In this document: positions 24,282-32,555 of the stretch, piece by piece
How positions within the stretch are numbered: position 1 is the first letter of the stretch
Layout of the letters: each line of letters begins with the position of its first letter
Source of the DNA: a virus
Virus record (IMG/VR): IMGVR_UViG_3300042448_001702
Location: 1-64,000 of that record
Direction: 5' to 3' (one strand)
DNA length: 64,000 nucleotides
Notes under the pieces: generated by a model
Told to the model about the DNA's origin: nothing
The model's input: the letters and a program-made list of their open reading frames with translations, nothing else
The model's database searches: none
Translations under genes and position numbers: made by a program

Positions 24282-25271
24282 TTACTTTTGATTTCTTAAT
24301 CTTTCTCTTAATCTTTCTAAAAATCCACCACTACCACCACTTTGCGGTTGATTTGTTTGTGATGTTGGTGTTTGTACCACTGTTTGATTTGTTGGAACTA
24401 AATTTAATTGTTTTTCTAATTCTATTTTTTTATTTTTATATTCAGTAAGTTTTTCTTCTAATTTTTGTCTTGCTTCTTCTTTTCTTCTTTTATTACCTAT
24501 TAATAGTAATAATCCTAAAGGGAAAAAAGTAATCATACCTAACTTTCTAAATAAATCATTATTTGTAAATTTCCCAGTTTTAAGTTGTTCTTGTATTTGA
24601 GAAATTACTGAATTTACTTCAATTAATTCTTTTTTAATTCTTTCTTTATCGGATTGTGACAATTGAGATTGTTGTGTTGATGTTCCAGAAGAATTATTTA
24701 TGTTTGGATATGTAAGTGTTTTTGTATCTAATGATGAACTAGTCCACACTGCTATCTTTTCGGCTGGAATAACCCCACCTGTATCAATATCCAATGCATT
24801 TGGTTTTGTAACTACCCAATCAACATATTTTATAAGTTCATTATAGTCTACACCATTTTCTGAAAGGAATATATTTTTTGAAACTAACACTCCCCACTTT
24901 TCTTCAGCTGGTTTTAGATTTGAATATCTAACCAAAGTTTCATCTAAATTTATAGAAACTATGAATTCTCTTTTTATTGATTCTAATGGAAAATATGGAT
25001 TATTTTCTTTTATTGATGCTTTTAAATCATCAAAGTATTTTTGAGAAGTAAAAAACTTTGGATTTTCATCTTTATCATTTTTTAATACTTTTAATATAAA
25101 TCTAAAAGAACTTTCGGACACGGGTGTAATTGAATCCAGTAATGGTTTAGCAAACAATATTTTGTTTGTTTCTGAGTACAATCCGTTTAGAGCTATTCTA
25201 CTTCCTTCTTCTTTATAACTCTCTACGTTTGGATATGTATTTTGTAATTCCGATAATTTTTTATAATCCAT
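24282..25271 (-). CDS. Membrane and coiled-coil protein, unknown
   Basis: From the ATG at 25271 (329 residues) the protein has a beta-rich N-terminal domain, a Gln/Ser-rich linker and a coiled coil (about 200-230). One TM span follows (LGMITFFPLGLLLLIG, about 238-255), then another coiled coil (RKEEARQKLEEKLTEYKNKK), and a Gln/Gly-rich tail ending RLRERLRNQ. A GTG at 25286 would only extend it into the upstream stop. No family is recognised. Confidence 0.55.
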   Translation of the reverse strand: MDYKKLSELQNTYPNVESYKEEGSRIALNGLYSETNKILFAKPLLDSITPVSESSFRFILKVLKNDKDENPKFFTSQKYFDDLKASIKENNPYFPLESIKREFIVSINLDETLVRYSNLKPAEEKWGVLVSKNIFLSENGVDYNELIKYVDWVVTKPNALDIDTGGVIPAEKIAVWTSSSLDTKTLTYPNINNSSGTSTQQSQLSQSDKERIKKELIEVNSVISQIQEQLKTGKFTNNDLFRKLGMITFFPLGLLLLIGNKRRKEEARQKLEEKLTEYKNKKIELEKQLNLVPTNQTVVQTPTSQTNQPQSGGSGGFLERLRERLRNQK

Positions 25272-25285
25272 AACGATAAATATCA

Positions 25286-25729
25286 CTATTCGTAATATTC
25301 TACCTCTACACCAGCTTCATCAAACATTTGTAAACTTCGTATAGAATGCTCATCCCAATGCGGAGATTTTGCACCAACTTTACCGGTCTCTAAATAAACT
25401 TTTAGGATACCTGCGTTAATAATACCCCTAGCACAATCACAGCAAGGAGTTCCACAGGTTAGATATATTGTACAACCTTTTGTAATAGCACCAATTCGTG
25501 CAGCGTTGTAAATTGCGTTTCTTTCAGCATGTTCAAACCAATAATACTTCTCAGGTCTTTCCTGTCTTTCGGCAACTGAATCATCAATACCTCTTGGAAA
25601 TGAATTATAACCAGTTGAAACGATTTCATTATCAGCGCCAACGATTACGGCACCAATTTGTGTTTTTTCATCTTTTGATTTGAGTTTGACCTGATGGGCT
25701 ATATTTCTAAAATATTCTTTCCAATTCAT
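25286..25729 (-). CDS. dCMP deaminase family zinc enzyme
   Basis: The 147-residue enzyme has the cytidine/deoxycytidylate deaminase signature: HAERNAI at 67-73 (zinc His and catalytic Glu) and TCGTPCCDCARGI with PCxxC at 95-99. The N-terminal KDEKTQIGAVIV and YNSFPRG are typical of dCMP deaminases. It makes dUMP for thymidylate synthase. It is joined to the DUF1599 gene by a one-base stop/start overlap. Confidence 0.92.
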   Translation of the reverse strand: MNWKEYFRNIAHQVKLKSKDEKTQIGAVIVGADNEIVSTGYNSFPRGIDDSVAERQERPEKYYWFEHAERNAIYNAARIGAITKGCTIYLTCGTPCCDCARGIINAGILKVYLETGKVGAKSPHWDEHSIRSLQMFDEAGVEVEYYE

Positions 25730-26073
25730 TATTTAGCCCACTTACCTCTTTGTACTAATTGTGCGATGATTCCATAAACGGAAAGGTCTTGATATGTGTC
25801 TTGCACCGATTCACCAACTTCATCCGGCTGACCTAATACTACTAATTGTTTTAATCTTTGTACTTTATCATTGATTCTGAACCAAAGACCTGTAAGGGAT
25901 AATTTAACATCTTCATTTGTTTGAAGCGAAGTTCCTACGGATATATTACCTGGTCCATAGTTTCTTTGTTTCTTACAAAAAGTTTCATACATTTCAGCTT
26001 GAACCTTCTTAAATTCTTCCATCATTTGTGGGAATTCTCTTTCACAATATTCGATTGCGGATTCTTCTTTCAT
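25729..26073 (-). CDS. DUF1599-like nucleotide-metabolism protein
   Basis: The 114-residue helical protein (from the ATG at 26073) has KKQRNYGPGNIS, then LWFRINDKVQRLKQLV and ESVQDTYQDLSVYGIIAQ. This order matches DUF1599 (also called nucleotide-modification-associated domain 1), related to MazG-like all-alpha pyrophosphatases. The TTG at 26100 used by a longer frame lies in the -7 box of the promoter. It probably acts on deoxynucleotides beside the dCMP deaminase. Confidence 0.72.
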   Translation of the reverse strand: MKEESAIEYCEREFPQMMEEFKKVQAEMYETFCKKQRNYGPGNISVGTSLQTNEDVKLSLTGLWFRINDKVQRLKQLVVLGQPDEVGESVQDTYQDLSVYGIIAQLVQRGKWAK

Positions 26074-26097
26074 AACATTATACTTTTTGGTGAAACA

Positions 26098-26129
26098 CAA
26101 ATATACAAAAAGTTTTTGATACTACCAAA
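26098..26129 (-). promoter_or_regulatory. Bacteroidota-type promoter for DUF1599/dCMP deaminase unit
   Basis: Minus strand TTTGG, 19 bp, TATATTTG, with an about 20-nt leader to the ATG at 26073. Confidence 0.88.
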
Positions 26130-26212
26130 CAAAACCATGTTTATTATTTTTTTTCAAAAATATTTTAAAATTTTAAGCTGTTTTGGTGAGCGGTAGCATA
26201 TATATTTATGGC

Positions 26213-26274
26213 ACTTGGACACTGGGACACTTGAAGCAGTATAAATAAAGACTTAAATATTAGCAAGGACACTT
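26213..26274. repeat. Short GGACACTTG repeats in intergenic space
   Basis: CACTTGGACAC, GGGACACTTG and AGGACACTTGG occur within 62 bp between the 26098 promoter region and the gene ending at 26278. Direct repeats of 8-9 bp like these could be an operator. No other feature is visible in 26130-26277. Confidence 0.35.
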
Positions 26275-26277
26275 GGT

Positions 26278-26508
26278 CTAAATGTCCGAAAAACTCCCAT
26301 CTTCGTTTTTAATAACAACTTTGTAAATTCTTGATGTAGGGTCTGCATTATCCAATTCATCTCTTTTTGATTGGGCATCTGATAAATTTTCAAAAGAATC
26401 AATAGTATCATTAGGATTTAATTTTAAAACCCAAATCTGTCTTTTTGCCCAATTAGGGTCACCCATATTAATATCAATTGGAATCAATTGTTTGTGAATA
26501 ACGTACAT
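26278..26508 (-). CDS. Hypothetical 76-residue protein
   Basis: The small soluble protein has MYVIHKQLIPIDINMGDPNW, WVLKLNPNDTIDSFENLSDA and KVVIKNEDGSFS. The strand/helix pattern looks like a compact alpha/beta fold. It is the last gene of the helicase unit. No family is recognised. Confidence 0.55.
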   Translation of the reverse strand: MYVIHKQLIPIDINMGDPNWAKRQIWVLKLNPNDTIDSFENLSDAQSKRDELDNADPTSRIYKVVIKNEDGSFSDI

Positions 26509-26517
26509 AATTTTTAT

Positions 26518-26763
26518 TTATTTTTTCTTTAAAAGAGATTTTATATCACAATAACACGCATTAGCACTATGTGCTATAGCCATTAATACCCACATCCAAC
26601 TCATCTCACCTAAACCTAAAAGGGTCTTTGGTTCACCATCCGTAATTAAACTATTTGGAGAACAATGTGTTATTGAAGTATATGGTTCATAAAAGTAAAA
26701 TGCCAAACCTAAAAAGATTACGGCAACCCAATATCTTAGTATGTAGTATTTTATCTTACTCAT
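26518..26763 (-). CDS. Two-TM small membrane protein
   Basis: The 81-residue protein has TM spans at about 11-26 (YWVAVIFLGLAFYFYE) and 53-68 (MSWMWVLMAIAHSANA), and a Lys-rich tail. It lies between the helicase and a short soluble gene. Function is unknown. Confidence 0.6.
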   Translation of the reverse strand: MSKIKYYILRYWVAVIFLGLAFYFYEPYTSITHCSPNSLITDGEPKTLLGLGEMSWMWVLMAIAHSANACYCDIKSLLKKK

Positions 26764-26783
26764 ACTAATAAATATAAAACCGA

Positions 26784-28160
26784 TTAGATTCCGATTTCTT
26801 TAAGACGGAGTAGCTCCTGCTGAATGTGTTTATTGAAAGGATTCCATTTTATATTATCCAACATCCATTTACGATACCAAATTGGAATTTTACGAACCTC
26901 AGTATCTTTGTATTTTCCAAATGTCATTTTAACCACAGGCCCTTGAGCGGCTATATCGTGTGGATTGGGTTGGTTTTGTTTGTGTAAACCTATTTCGTGA
27001 AGTGGAATACCTGTTAATAACTTTGTACCTTCTCCATATAGTTTCCATAATGGTGCTTCATATTCAAAATATAAATCTTCTACCTTTCCGAACTTTGGTA
27101 CGCTACCTACAAAATCTATAACCAATCCATTCTTTTTGTTTGGATGAATACGAGTTACTCTACCCACAAACTGATACCACCAGCTCAATGAAGCGGTAGG
27201 TCTGCCTGTTATTATACAATCTAATTCTGGATGGTCAAACCCAACTGATAGAATGGTAACCTGAACCACTATCCTCAGCCTAAGAGCTTTAAAATCATCA
27301 ATAATACGATTTCTATCAGCATCTGCCATACCACTAAATACGGCTTCACAACTTGGTAAACGAGTGGAAAGCTCTTTTGCTTCTTCAATTGAAGGTACGG
27401 CAATAAGAATTGATTTTCTATCCGGTAATTCCGATATTCTCTTAATTATCTTACCTGCAATATCATTTTGCTTGTATGCTTTACGAATTGAATCATCAGT
27501 AAAATCTGCTTTTGTGGAATTGTAAACTAAATCACCAGTTTCAAAATCGTATGATTCATATTTCAATGGTGACCAAAATCCCATATCACACATCTCCTTA
27601 ATTTGGGCAACGTGAATAATATCTCTAAAAAAATTACCTTTTTTACTCTTTGATGTCAGCATTACCAACTTTGAGAAGGGTTGGCCCCATTGGTCTAAGT
27701 TAGCTTGTAGTTTTAATGGAGTTGCGGTTAATCCTAATACGTGTGTTATCTTAGCTGCCGTTAAAAATCTCCTTAGCATACCATCCGGTTCTCTTGGAAA
27801 GCGGTCACACTCATCTATAATCACTTTTCTGATACCTAATTCGTAAAATTTCCAAGCTATATTAACTATTGAACCAATTGTGGCATAAGTTACATCACCA
27901 ATCTCCTTTTCGTTCATTGATGCGGAGTAAATTGATGCTTTTCCACCTAAATTAATGAATTTATTGTAATTTTGCTCCAATAATTCCTTCGAAGGCTGAA
28001 TAACTAAGATTTTTTCACCTAATTGATGTGCAATTTCAGCAATTACGATACTTTTACCAAATGCGGTAGGGGCAACTATAATTGAAGGGTGCGGCTTCTT
28101 ACTTTTAAAGAATTCCACACCCTTTTTTACAGGTTCTATTTGATTCGGTCTTAATTCCAT
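26784..28160 (-). CDS. DEAD/DEAH superfamily II helicase (UvsW-like)
   Basis: The 458-residue protein has Q-region LRPNQIEPVKKG, Walker A APTAFGKS (30-37), motif II IIDECDRFP (DECD at 116-119), motif III GLTATPLK and motif VI YQFVGRVTRIHPN. Its length and short N-terminus fit phage UvsW/SSL2-type helicases, which unwind branched DNA and R-loops in recombination-dependent replication. The C-terminal 80 residues include MTFGKYKDTEVRKIPIWYRKW, a DUF3820-like tail used for nucleic-acid contacts. Confidence 0.93.
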   Translation of the reverse strand: MELRPNQIEPVKKGVEFFKSKKPHPSIIVAPTAFGKSIVIAEIAHQLGEKILVIQPSKELLEQNYNKFINLGGKASIYSASMNEKEIGDVTYATIGSIVNIAWKFYELGIRKVIIDECDRFPREPDGMLRRFLTAAKITHVLGLTATPLKLQANLDQWGQPFSKLVMLTSKSKKGNFFRDIIHVAQIKEMCDMGFWSPLKYESYDFETGDLVYNSTKADFTDDSIRKAYKQNDIAGKIIKRISELPDRKSILIAVPSIEEAKELSTRLPSCEAVFSGMADADRNRIIDDFKALRLRIVVQVTILSVGFDHPELDCIITGRPTASLSWWYQFVGRVTRIHPNKKNGLVIDFVGSVPKFGKVEDLYFEYEAPLWKLYGEGTKLLTGIPLHEIGLHKQNQPNPHDIAAQGPVVKMTFGKYKDTEVRKIPIWYRKWMLDNIKWNPFNKHIQQELLRLKEIGI

Positions 28161-28168
28161 TTAATTAT

Positions 28169-28516
28169 TTATAGATATTCCGGCCCATATACACCATAAC
28201 GAGCAGTACCATCAATGATATTACCTCTAGCGTGCTTTGCCGGTGCTTTCCAAGTTGCTGCTTTCAACAGGTCACCTTTTTTAATAGGTGAACCTTTCAA
28301 ATCACCATCAACTCTACTGATAAATCCCCAACAAGATGTACCATGCCATATTCTGATGAATTTATTACCCACTTCAACAACTACGGGTTTGTATTGGTTT
28401 GGCATACTAGCTTTATCGTAATACTCTTTACGTTCTTTATCCAATTTTTGAATAAATCCAGCTACAATAGGGTTACTTTTCAAATAATCTAATGCTTTTT
28501 GTTCTGTCTGTCTCAT
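28169..28516 (-). CDS. Conserved phage hypothetical protein
   Basis: The 115-residue protein has a helical N-terminus (FIQKLDKERKEYYDKA), then a beta domain with FIRIWHGTSCWGFISRVDGD and GDLLKAATWKAPAKHARGNI. The ATG is preceded by CCCCTTA at a 2-nt gap, as in three other genes of the window. It is coupled by an 8-bp gap to the helicase. Function is unknown. Confidence 0.65.
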   Translation of the reverse strand: MRQTEQKALDYLKSNPIVAGFIQKLDKERKEYYDKASMPNQYKPVVVEVGNKFIRIWHGTSCWGFISRVDGDLKGSPIKKGDLLKAATWKAPAKHARGNIIDGTARYGVYGPEYL

Positions 28517-28528
28517 AATAAGGGGTTT

Positions 28529-28687
28529 TTATTTAAAGTTTTTAAAATCAAAGGTAAATTTCTTACGAGCCCAACCTTTACGCTCTTTTTTTTTCTTATC
28601 AACAACCACTTTTTCACGAAAACGGCCATCGTAAGCTCCATCTTTCATCATTTCACGCCTTTTTATGGCTAATTCAATACTTTTCAT
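28529..28687 (-). CDS. Basic 52-residue protein
   Basis: A complete frame (MKSIELAIKRREMMKDGAYD...) encodes a strongly basic peptide ending KKFTFDFKNFK. It is the first gene behind the promoter at 28710-28741, with a leader of about 20 nt. High Lys/Arg content suggests nucleic-acid binding. Confidence 0.6.
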   Translation of the reverse strand: MKSIELAIKRREMMKDGAYDGRFREKVVVDKKKKERKGWARKKFTFDFKNFK

Positions 28688-28709
28688 ACATACTATTTTT
28701 ATTACTACC

Positions 28710-28741
28710 TAAAGGTAGTAAATTTTTTTGATATGGCCAAA
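28710..28741 (-). promoter_or_regulatory. Bacteroidota-type promoter for helicase unit
   Basis: Minus strand TTTGG, 19 bp, TACCTTTA, then GGTAGTAATAAA. It drives the basic microprotein and helicase genes leftward and is divergent from the plus promoter at 28944. Confidence 0.78.
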
Positions 28742-28765
28742 TTTTTTTACAATTATTTTAGATTG

Positions 28766-28790
28766 TAACGTGTTGAAAATCAATATTTTA
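28766..28790. repeat. 25-bp palindrome, copy 3
   Basis: TAAC, GTG, TTGAAAATCAA, TAT, TTTA (last arm imperfect). It lies between the two divergent promoters, 25 bp upstream of the minus promoter, a usual operator position. Confidence 0.7.
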
Positions 28791-28943
28791 TGAAAATTTT
28801 CCAATAAAATGGGTATTTATGGTATTTTTTTCCATTATTTTTGCGTTTTTAAGGGCTTTTTGAAACCTATCAAAAATAAGTATGTTATAATAGCCTTCCT
28901 ACATTAAGACATGTTACTTTTTAAAAAAGTTTTTCACAATTTC

Positions 28944-28975
28944 TTTGGAAATATCAGAAAAAAGATATATATTTG
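28944..28975 (+). promoter_or_regulatory. Bacteroidota-type promoter, plus strand
   Basis: TTTGG, 19 bp, TATATTTG. It opens the plus-strand block, first reading the 39-residue gene at 29010. Confidence 0.85.
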
Positions 28976-29009
28976 TGTAAATTTTACCAAAAGTTTGGGA
29001 GTTACGGAA

Positions 29010-29129
29010 ATGATGAGTTATAGAAAAATGTTACATACAGCAACTAATGCGGATAGTTTTGAAAAGAACAATATTCTTGCTACATATAACGTATTTACCT
29101 CAATTTTAGGTAATGAAAAGGGTGTCTGA
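29010..29129 (+). CDS. 39-residue protein ahead of TonB receptor
   Basis: The frame MMSYRKMLHTATNADSFEKN then NILATYNVFTSILGNEKGV begins about 34 nt after the -7 box. A longer frame from 28911 would start upstream of the promoter and is rejected. Its last codons form the left arm of a terminator, so the short gene and the terminator are fused; it may work as an attenuating leader for the TonB receptor. Confidence 0.5.
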   Translation: MMSYRKMLHTATNADSFEKNNILATYNVFTSILGNEKGV

Positions 29130-29149
29130 TTTTATCAACACCCTTTTTT
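29116..29149 (+). terminator. Terminator or attenuator before TonB receptor
   Basis: AAAAGGGTGT / ACACCCTTTT with a 12-base loop, then a T-run. The left arm is inside the 39-residue gene. No second promoter is seen before the TonB receptor, so read-through or attenuation is likely. Confidence 0.85.
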
Positions 29150-29176
29150 ATTTGGTTACAATTTAAACAAAAACAA

Positions 29177-32100
29177 ATGCACATGAAAAAAGCAATGTTA
29201 ATGATGTTGGTATTTTTATCAACAGTCTTTGTGGGGTTTGGACAAATCACAACCTCAACTATTTCTGGTATAGTTAAAGACCAGAAAGGACAAATCATAC
29301 CTGGTGCTACGATTCACGCAACACACAACCCAACGGGAACAAATTATTATTCTGTTTCTAACAAAAGTGGTGTGTTTGTAATCCCAGCTGTCAGAGTAGG
29401 AGGTCCTTATATTATCCACGCTTCATTCGTTGGATATAAAAAAGGTGAACTTAAAGATGTAAACACATCATTGGGTTTAACCGAAAACGTAGAATTTGTT
29501 TTATTTGAAGAAGCTACGCAATTAAGTGAAGTAGTTGTTACCGCAAACAAATACGGAATTTTCTCAAAAGAAAAGACCGGTGCGGCTCAGCAATTTGGAC
29601 GTAGAGAATTGACAACAATTCCGATTACAGGTGCTAGAACTATTGATGGAATTACAAAGTACAATCCATTTGGTAGTGGCAACTCTTTCGGAGCTCAAGA
29701 CTCTCGTTTAAATAATTTCACAATTGATGGTTCTCAATTTAACAACAACTTCGGTTTAGGTTCATCTGCACAAGCGGGTGGTAGAACCGGCGCTTCCGCA
29801 ATTTCATTAGATGCGATTGACCAATTGCAGGTGAACGTTGCTCCATTCGATATTCGTCAAAGTGGTTTCACTGGGGCTGGTATCAATGCGGTAACTCGTT
29901 CAGGTTCAAATGAAATTGAAGGTAGTGTTTATCAAACTCAAAGAAATAACTCATCTACATATGTAGGCGATAATGCTAGAGGTACTACAGTTACCGCAGC
30001 TAAGTTTGATGAGAAAGTGCAAGGTTTCAGATTAGGTGCTCCAATTATCAAAAACAAATTATTCATTTTTGGTAACTACGAACAAATCGAAAGAACCGAA
30101 CCTGGAACTAACTGGATTTCGGATGGTTCACCACTTACAGGTACTCAAATCAGTAGAGTTAAGTACGCTGATATGAAAGCTCTTTCTGATTTTATGAAAG
30201 ATAAGTTTGGGTATGTAACAGGTCCTTGGGAAGGTTATTCCAATACAAATGGTTCTAAAAAGTTTTTGATTAGAACTGACTGGAACATTAACGATAAGAA
30301 TAAATTAACTGCTCGTTACGTTCATCATAACTCCAATGCCGAAATTAATATTTCAAACTCACAATCAGCAGGTGCTGGTAATAGAACAACACAATTCAAC
30401 GCAATGAGTTTCCAAAATAGTGGTTACATTATTCAGGACAACACTCGTTCAGCGGTATTAGAATTGAATTCAAATCTATCAAGCACATTATTCAATAACT
30501 TAATTGTTTCTTACGATAAGCAAATTGAAGATAGAGCTTATATGAGTCCTATGTTCCCAACAATTGATATAAGAGAAGGTTCAGCAACTTACACATCAGT
30601 AGGGTTTGACCCATTCACTCCTGGTAACAAATTGGACTATTGGACATTCAATGTAACTAACAACGTAACAAAGTATATGGAAAAGCATACTTTGGTTGGT
30701 GGTTTCAATTTCCAAAAATATCAATCTAATAACCTATTCTTTCCAGCTTCTAATGGTGTTTACATCTTTAATAGCTTGGCAGATTTCTATACAGCAGCTA
30801 ATCAATCTTTAGCAAATGGTGGTAGACCTTCTACATTTGCACCAGCTCGTTTCCAATTCCGTTATTCGGCATTACCGGGAGCAGTTGAACCAATGCAAGT
30901 GTTGAAAACAAATCGTTTAGATTTATATTTGCAAGATGAGTACAATGCAACTCAAAACCTTAAATTAACTTTTGGTTTGAGAGCAAACGTAATATCATTT
31001 GAAAATACGGCTTTAGAAAACAAAGCTATTACAGCTATGACTTTCGCAAATGGTGAGAAGTGGAATACAGGTGTAATGCCTAAAACACAATTGTTATTCG
31101 AACCACGTTTCGGATTTAACTATGATGTGAAAGGTGAAAAGAAAACACAAATTAGAGGTGGTAGTGGTATCTTTACTGGTAGACCTCCTTATGTATTCTT
31201 ATCTAATCAAATTGGTAACAATGGTGTGTTGACAGGATTTATTGATGTAAGTGGTTCAGCGGCATCACAATATGGATTCACCGCAAATCCTAATCAATAT
31301 TTTGTACCATCAACTCCAACATTACCTTCAACATTTGATTTAGCATTAACTGACCCTAACTACAAAATGCCACAAGTTTGGAAAAACAATTTGGCAGTTG
31401 ACCAAAAGTTACCTTGGTTAGGTTTGGTAGCAAGTGTAGAATTACTTTACAATCAAACAATCAATGCAGTTCATTATTATAACGCTAACTTAGATAAACC
31501 AGTTGGTAACCTATTGGGTTCTGATAACAGACCTGTATTCGCAGGTAACGATGCTGGTGTAAGAGTGAATGATAATGTATCTATGGCTGCAGTTCTAACT
31601 AATAGAAATGGGGCTTTCAATCGTTCAGCAACATTCAAATTAGAAAAACCAATCTCTAAAGGCCTTTGGGGTTATGTAGCTTATACAACTGCAAACGCAC
31701 AAGACTTTATGGATGCGGGTTCAATAGCAAGTGGTAGCTGGCAATCAGCGTTATCAACATTTGGTAACAATACATTAAACCTTTCAACTTCTTCTAACTT
31801 AGTAAGAAATCGTATTGTAGGTTTATTGGGTTATAAACTTGATTATGGTAAGAAGTATGGTGGAGCAACTACATTTACATTAGGATATGTAGGAGCACAA
31901 AACAATCCATTCTCTTACATTGTAGCGGGTGACCTTAATGGTGATAGAGTAAATAATAATGACTTAGTATTTGTTCCAACCAAAGGTTCTGATATTAAAT
32001 TCTCTCCATTAACAATAGGTAGTGGAGCAAGTGCAGTAACTTATACTGAAGCTCAACAACAAGCTGCTTTTGATGCTTACATAGCACAAGACCCATACCT

Positions 32101-32470
32101 ATCAACTATAAGAGGTAAATACGCAGAAAGAAATGCATTAGCACTTCCTTTCTTACATAGATTTGACCTTTCAGTTACGCAAGATGTATTTGTGAAAATT
32201 AAAGGAAAGAAAAATGCTTTCCAAATCAGAGCAGATATTCTTAATTTCGGAAATATGTTAAATAATGAGTGGGGTGTTTCTCAAAGAGCAACTAACTCAC
32301 AATTGTTGAACTTTGTAAGTAGAGATGCTAATAACGTTCCAACATATAGATTGGCTACTCAAAGAGATGCTAGTGGTACTTATTTGATTAAGGATACATA
32401 TCAATTCAATTCATCTGTATTTGATGTGTGGACAGCTCAATTAGGTATTCGTTACACTTTTGGTAAGTAA
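29177..32470 (+). CDS. Oar-like TonB-dependent receptor
   Basis: The 1,097-residue outer-membrane protein begins MHMKKAMLMMLVFLSTVFVGFGQ (a start at 29183 is also possible), a clear signal peptide. A CarboxypepD_reg domain (about 30-110: GIVKDQKGQIIPGATIHATH in part) comes next. The plug has LSEVVVTANK, FTIDGSQFNNNFGLG and AFDIRQSGFTGAGINAVTRSG in short blocks. The barrel runs to the final aromatic strand LGIRYTFGK. This is the Oar/SusC-neighbour type typical of Bacteroidota. Its presence in a phage-like genome is odd. It could alter the host surface against rival phages or widen uptake; both are inference. Confidence 0.93.
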   Translation: MHMKKAMLMMLVFLSTVFVGFGQITTSTISGIVKDQKGQIIPGATIHATHNPTGTNYYSVSNKSGVFVIPAVRVGGPYIIHASFVGYKKGELKDVNTSLGLTENVEFVLFEEATQLSEVVVTANKYGIFSKEKTGAAQQFGRRELTTIPITGARTIDGITKYNPFGSGNSFGAQDSRLNNFTIDGSQFNNNFGLGSSAQAGGRTGASAISLDAIDQLQVNVAPFDIRQSGFTGAGINAVTRSGSNEIEGSVYQTQRNNSSTYVGDNARGTTVTAAKFDEKVQGFRLGAPIIKNKLFIFGNYEQIERTEPGTNWISDGSPLTGTQISRVKYADMKALSDFMKDKFGYVTGPWEGYSNTNGSKKFLIRTDWNINDKNKLTARYVHHNSNAEINISNSQSAGAGNRTTQFNAMSFQNSGYIIQDNTRSAVLELNSNLSSTLFNNLIVSYDKQIEDRAYMSPMFPTIDIREGSATYTSVGFDPFTPGNKLDYWTFNVTNNVTKYMEKHTLVGGFNFQKYQSNNLFFPASNGVYIFNSLADFYTAANQSLANGGRPSTFAPARFQFRYSALPGAVEPMQVLKTNRLDLYLQDEYNATQNLKLTFGLRANVISFENTALENKAITAMTFANGEKWNTGVMPKTQLLFEPRFGFNYDVKGEKKTQIRGGSGIFTGRPPYVFLSNQIGNNGVLTGFIDVSGSAASQYGFTANPNQYFVPSTPTLPSTFDLALTDPNYKMPQVWKNNLAVDQKLPWLGLVASVELLYNQTINAVHYYNANLDKPVGNLLGSDNRPVFAGNDAGVRVNDNVSMAAVLTNRNGAFNRSATFKLEKPISKGLWGYVAYTTANAQDFMDAGSIASGSWQSALSTFGNNTLNLSTSSNLVRNRIVGLLGYKLDYGKKYGGATTFTLGYVGAQNNPFSYIVAGDLNGDRVNNNDLVFVPTKGSDIKFSPLTIGSGASAVTYTEAQQQAAFDAYIAQDPYLSTIRGKYAERNALALPFLHRFDLSVTQDVFVKIKGKKNAFQIRADILNFGNMLNNEWGVSQRATNSQLLNFVSRDANNVPTYRLATQRDASGTYLIKDTYQFNSSVFDVWTAQLGIRYTFGK

Positions 32471-32491
32471 TATCTAAAAATAAAATAAAGT

Positions 32492-32523
32492 AAGGGGAGT
32501 AGAAATACTCCCTTTATTTTTTT
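32492..32523 (+). terminator. Terminator after TonB receptor
   Basis: AAGGGGAGTA / TACTCCCTT stem, then a T-run. The T-run also supplies the start of the TTTTG box of the next promoter (32520-32551). Confidence 0.85.
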
Positions 32524-32551
32524 GTATAATCATAAAAAAATCGTATATTTG
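32520..32551 (+). promoter_or_regulatory. Promoter for CpeT-like gene (leaderless)
   Basis: TTTTG, 19 bp, TATATTTG, then TAGT and the ATG at 32556. The transcript should start at or next to the start codon. Confidence 0.82.
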
Positions 32552-32555
32552 TAGT

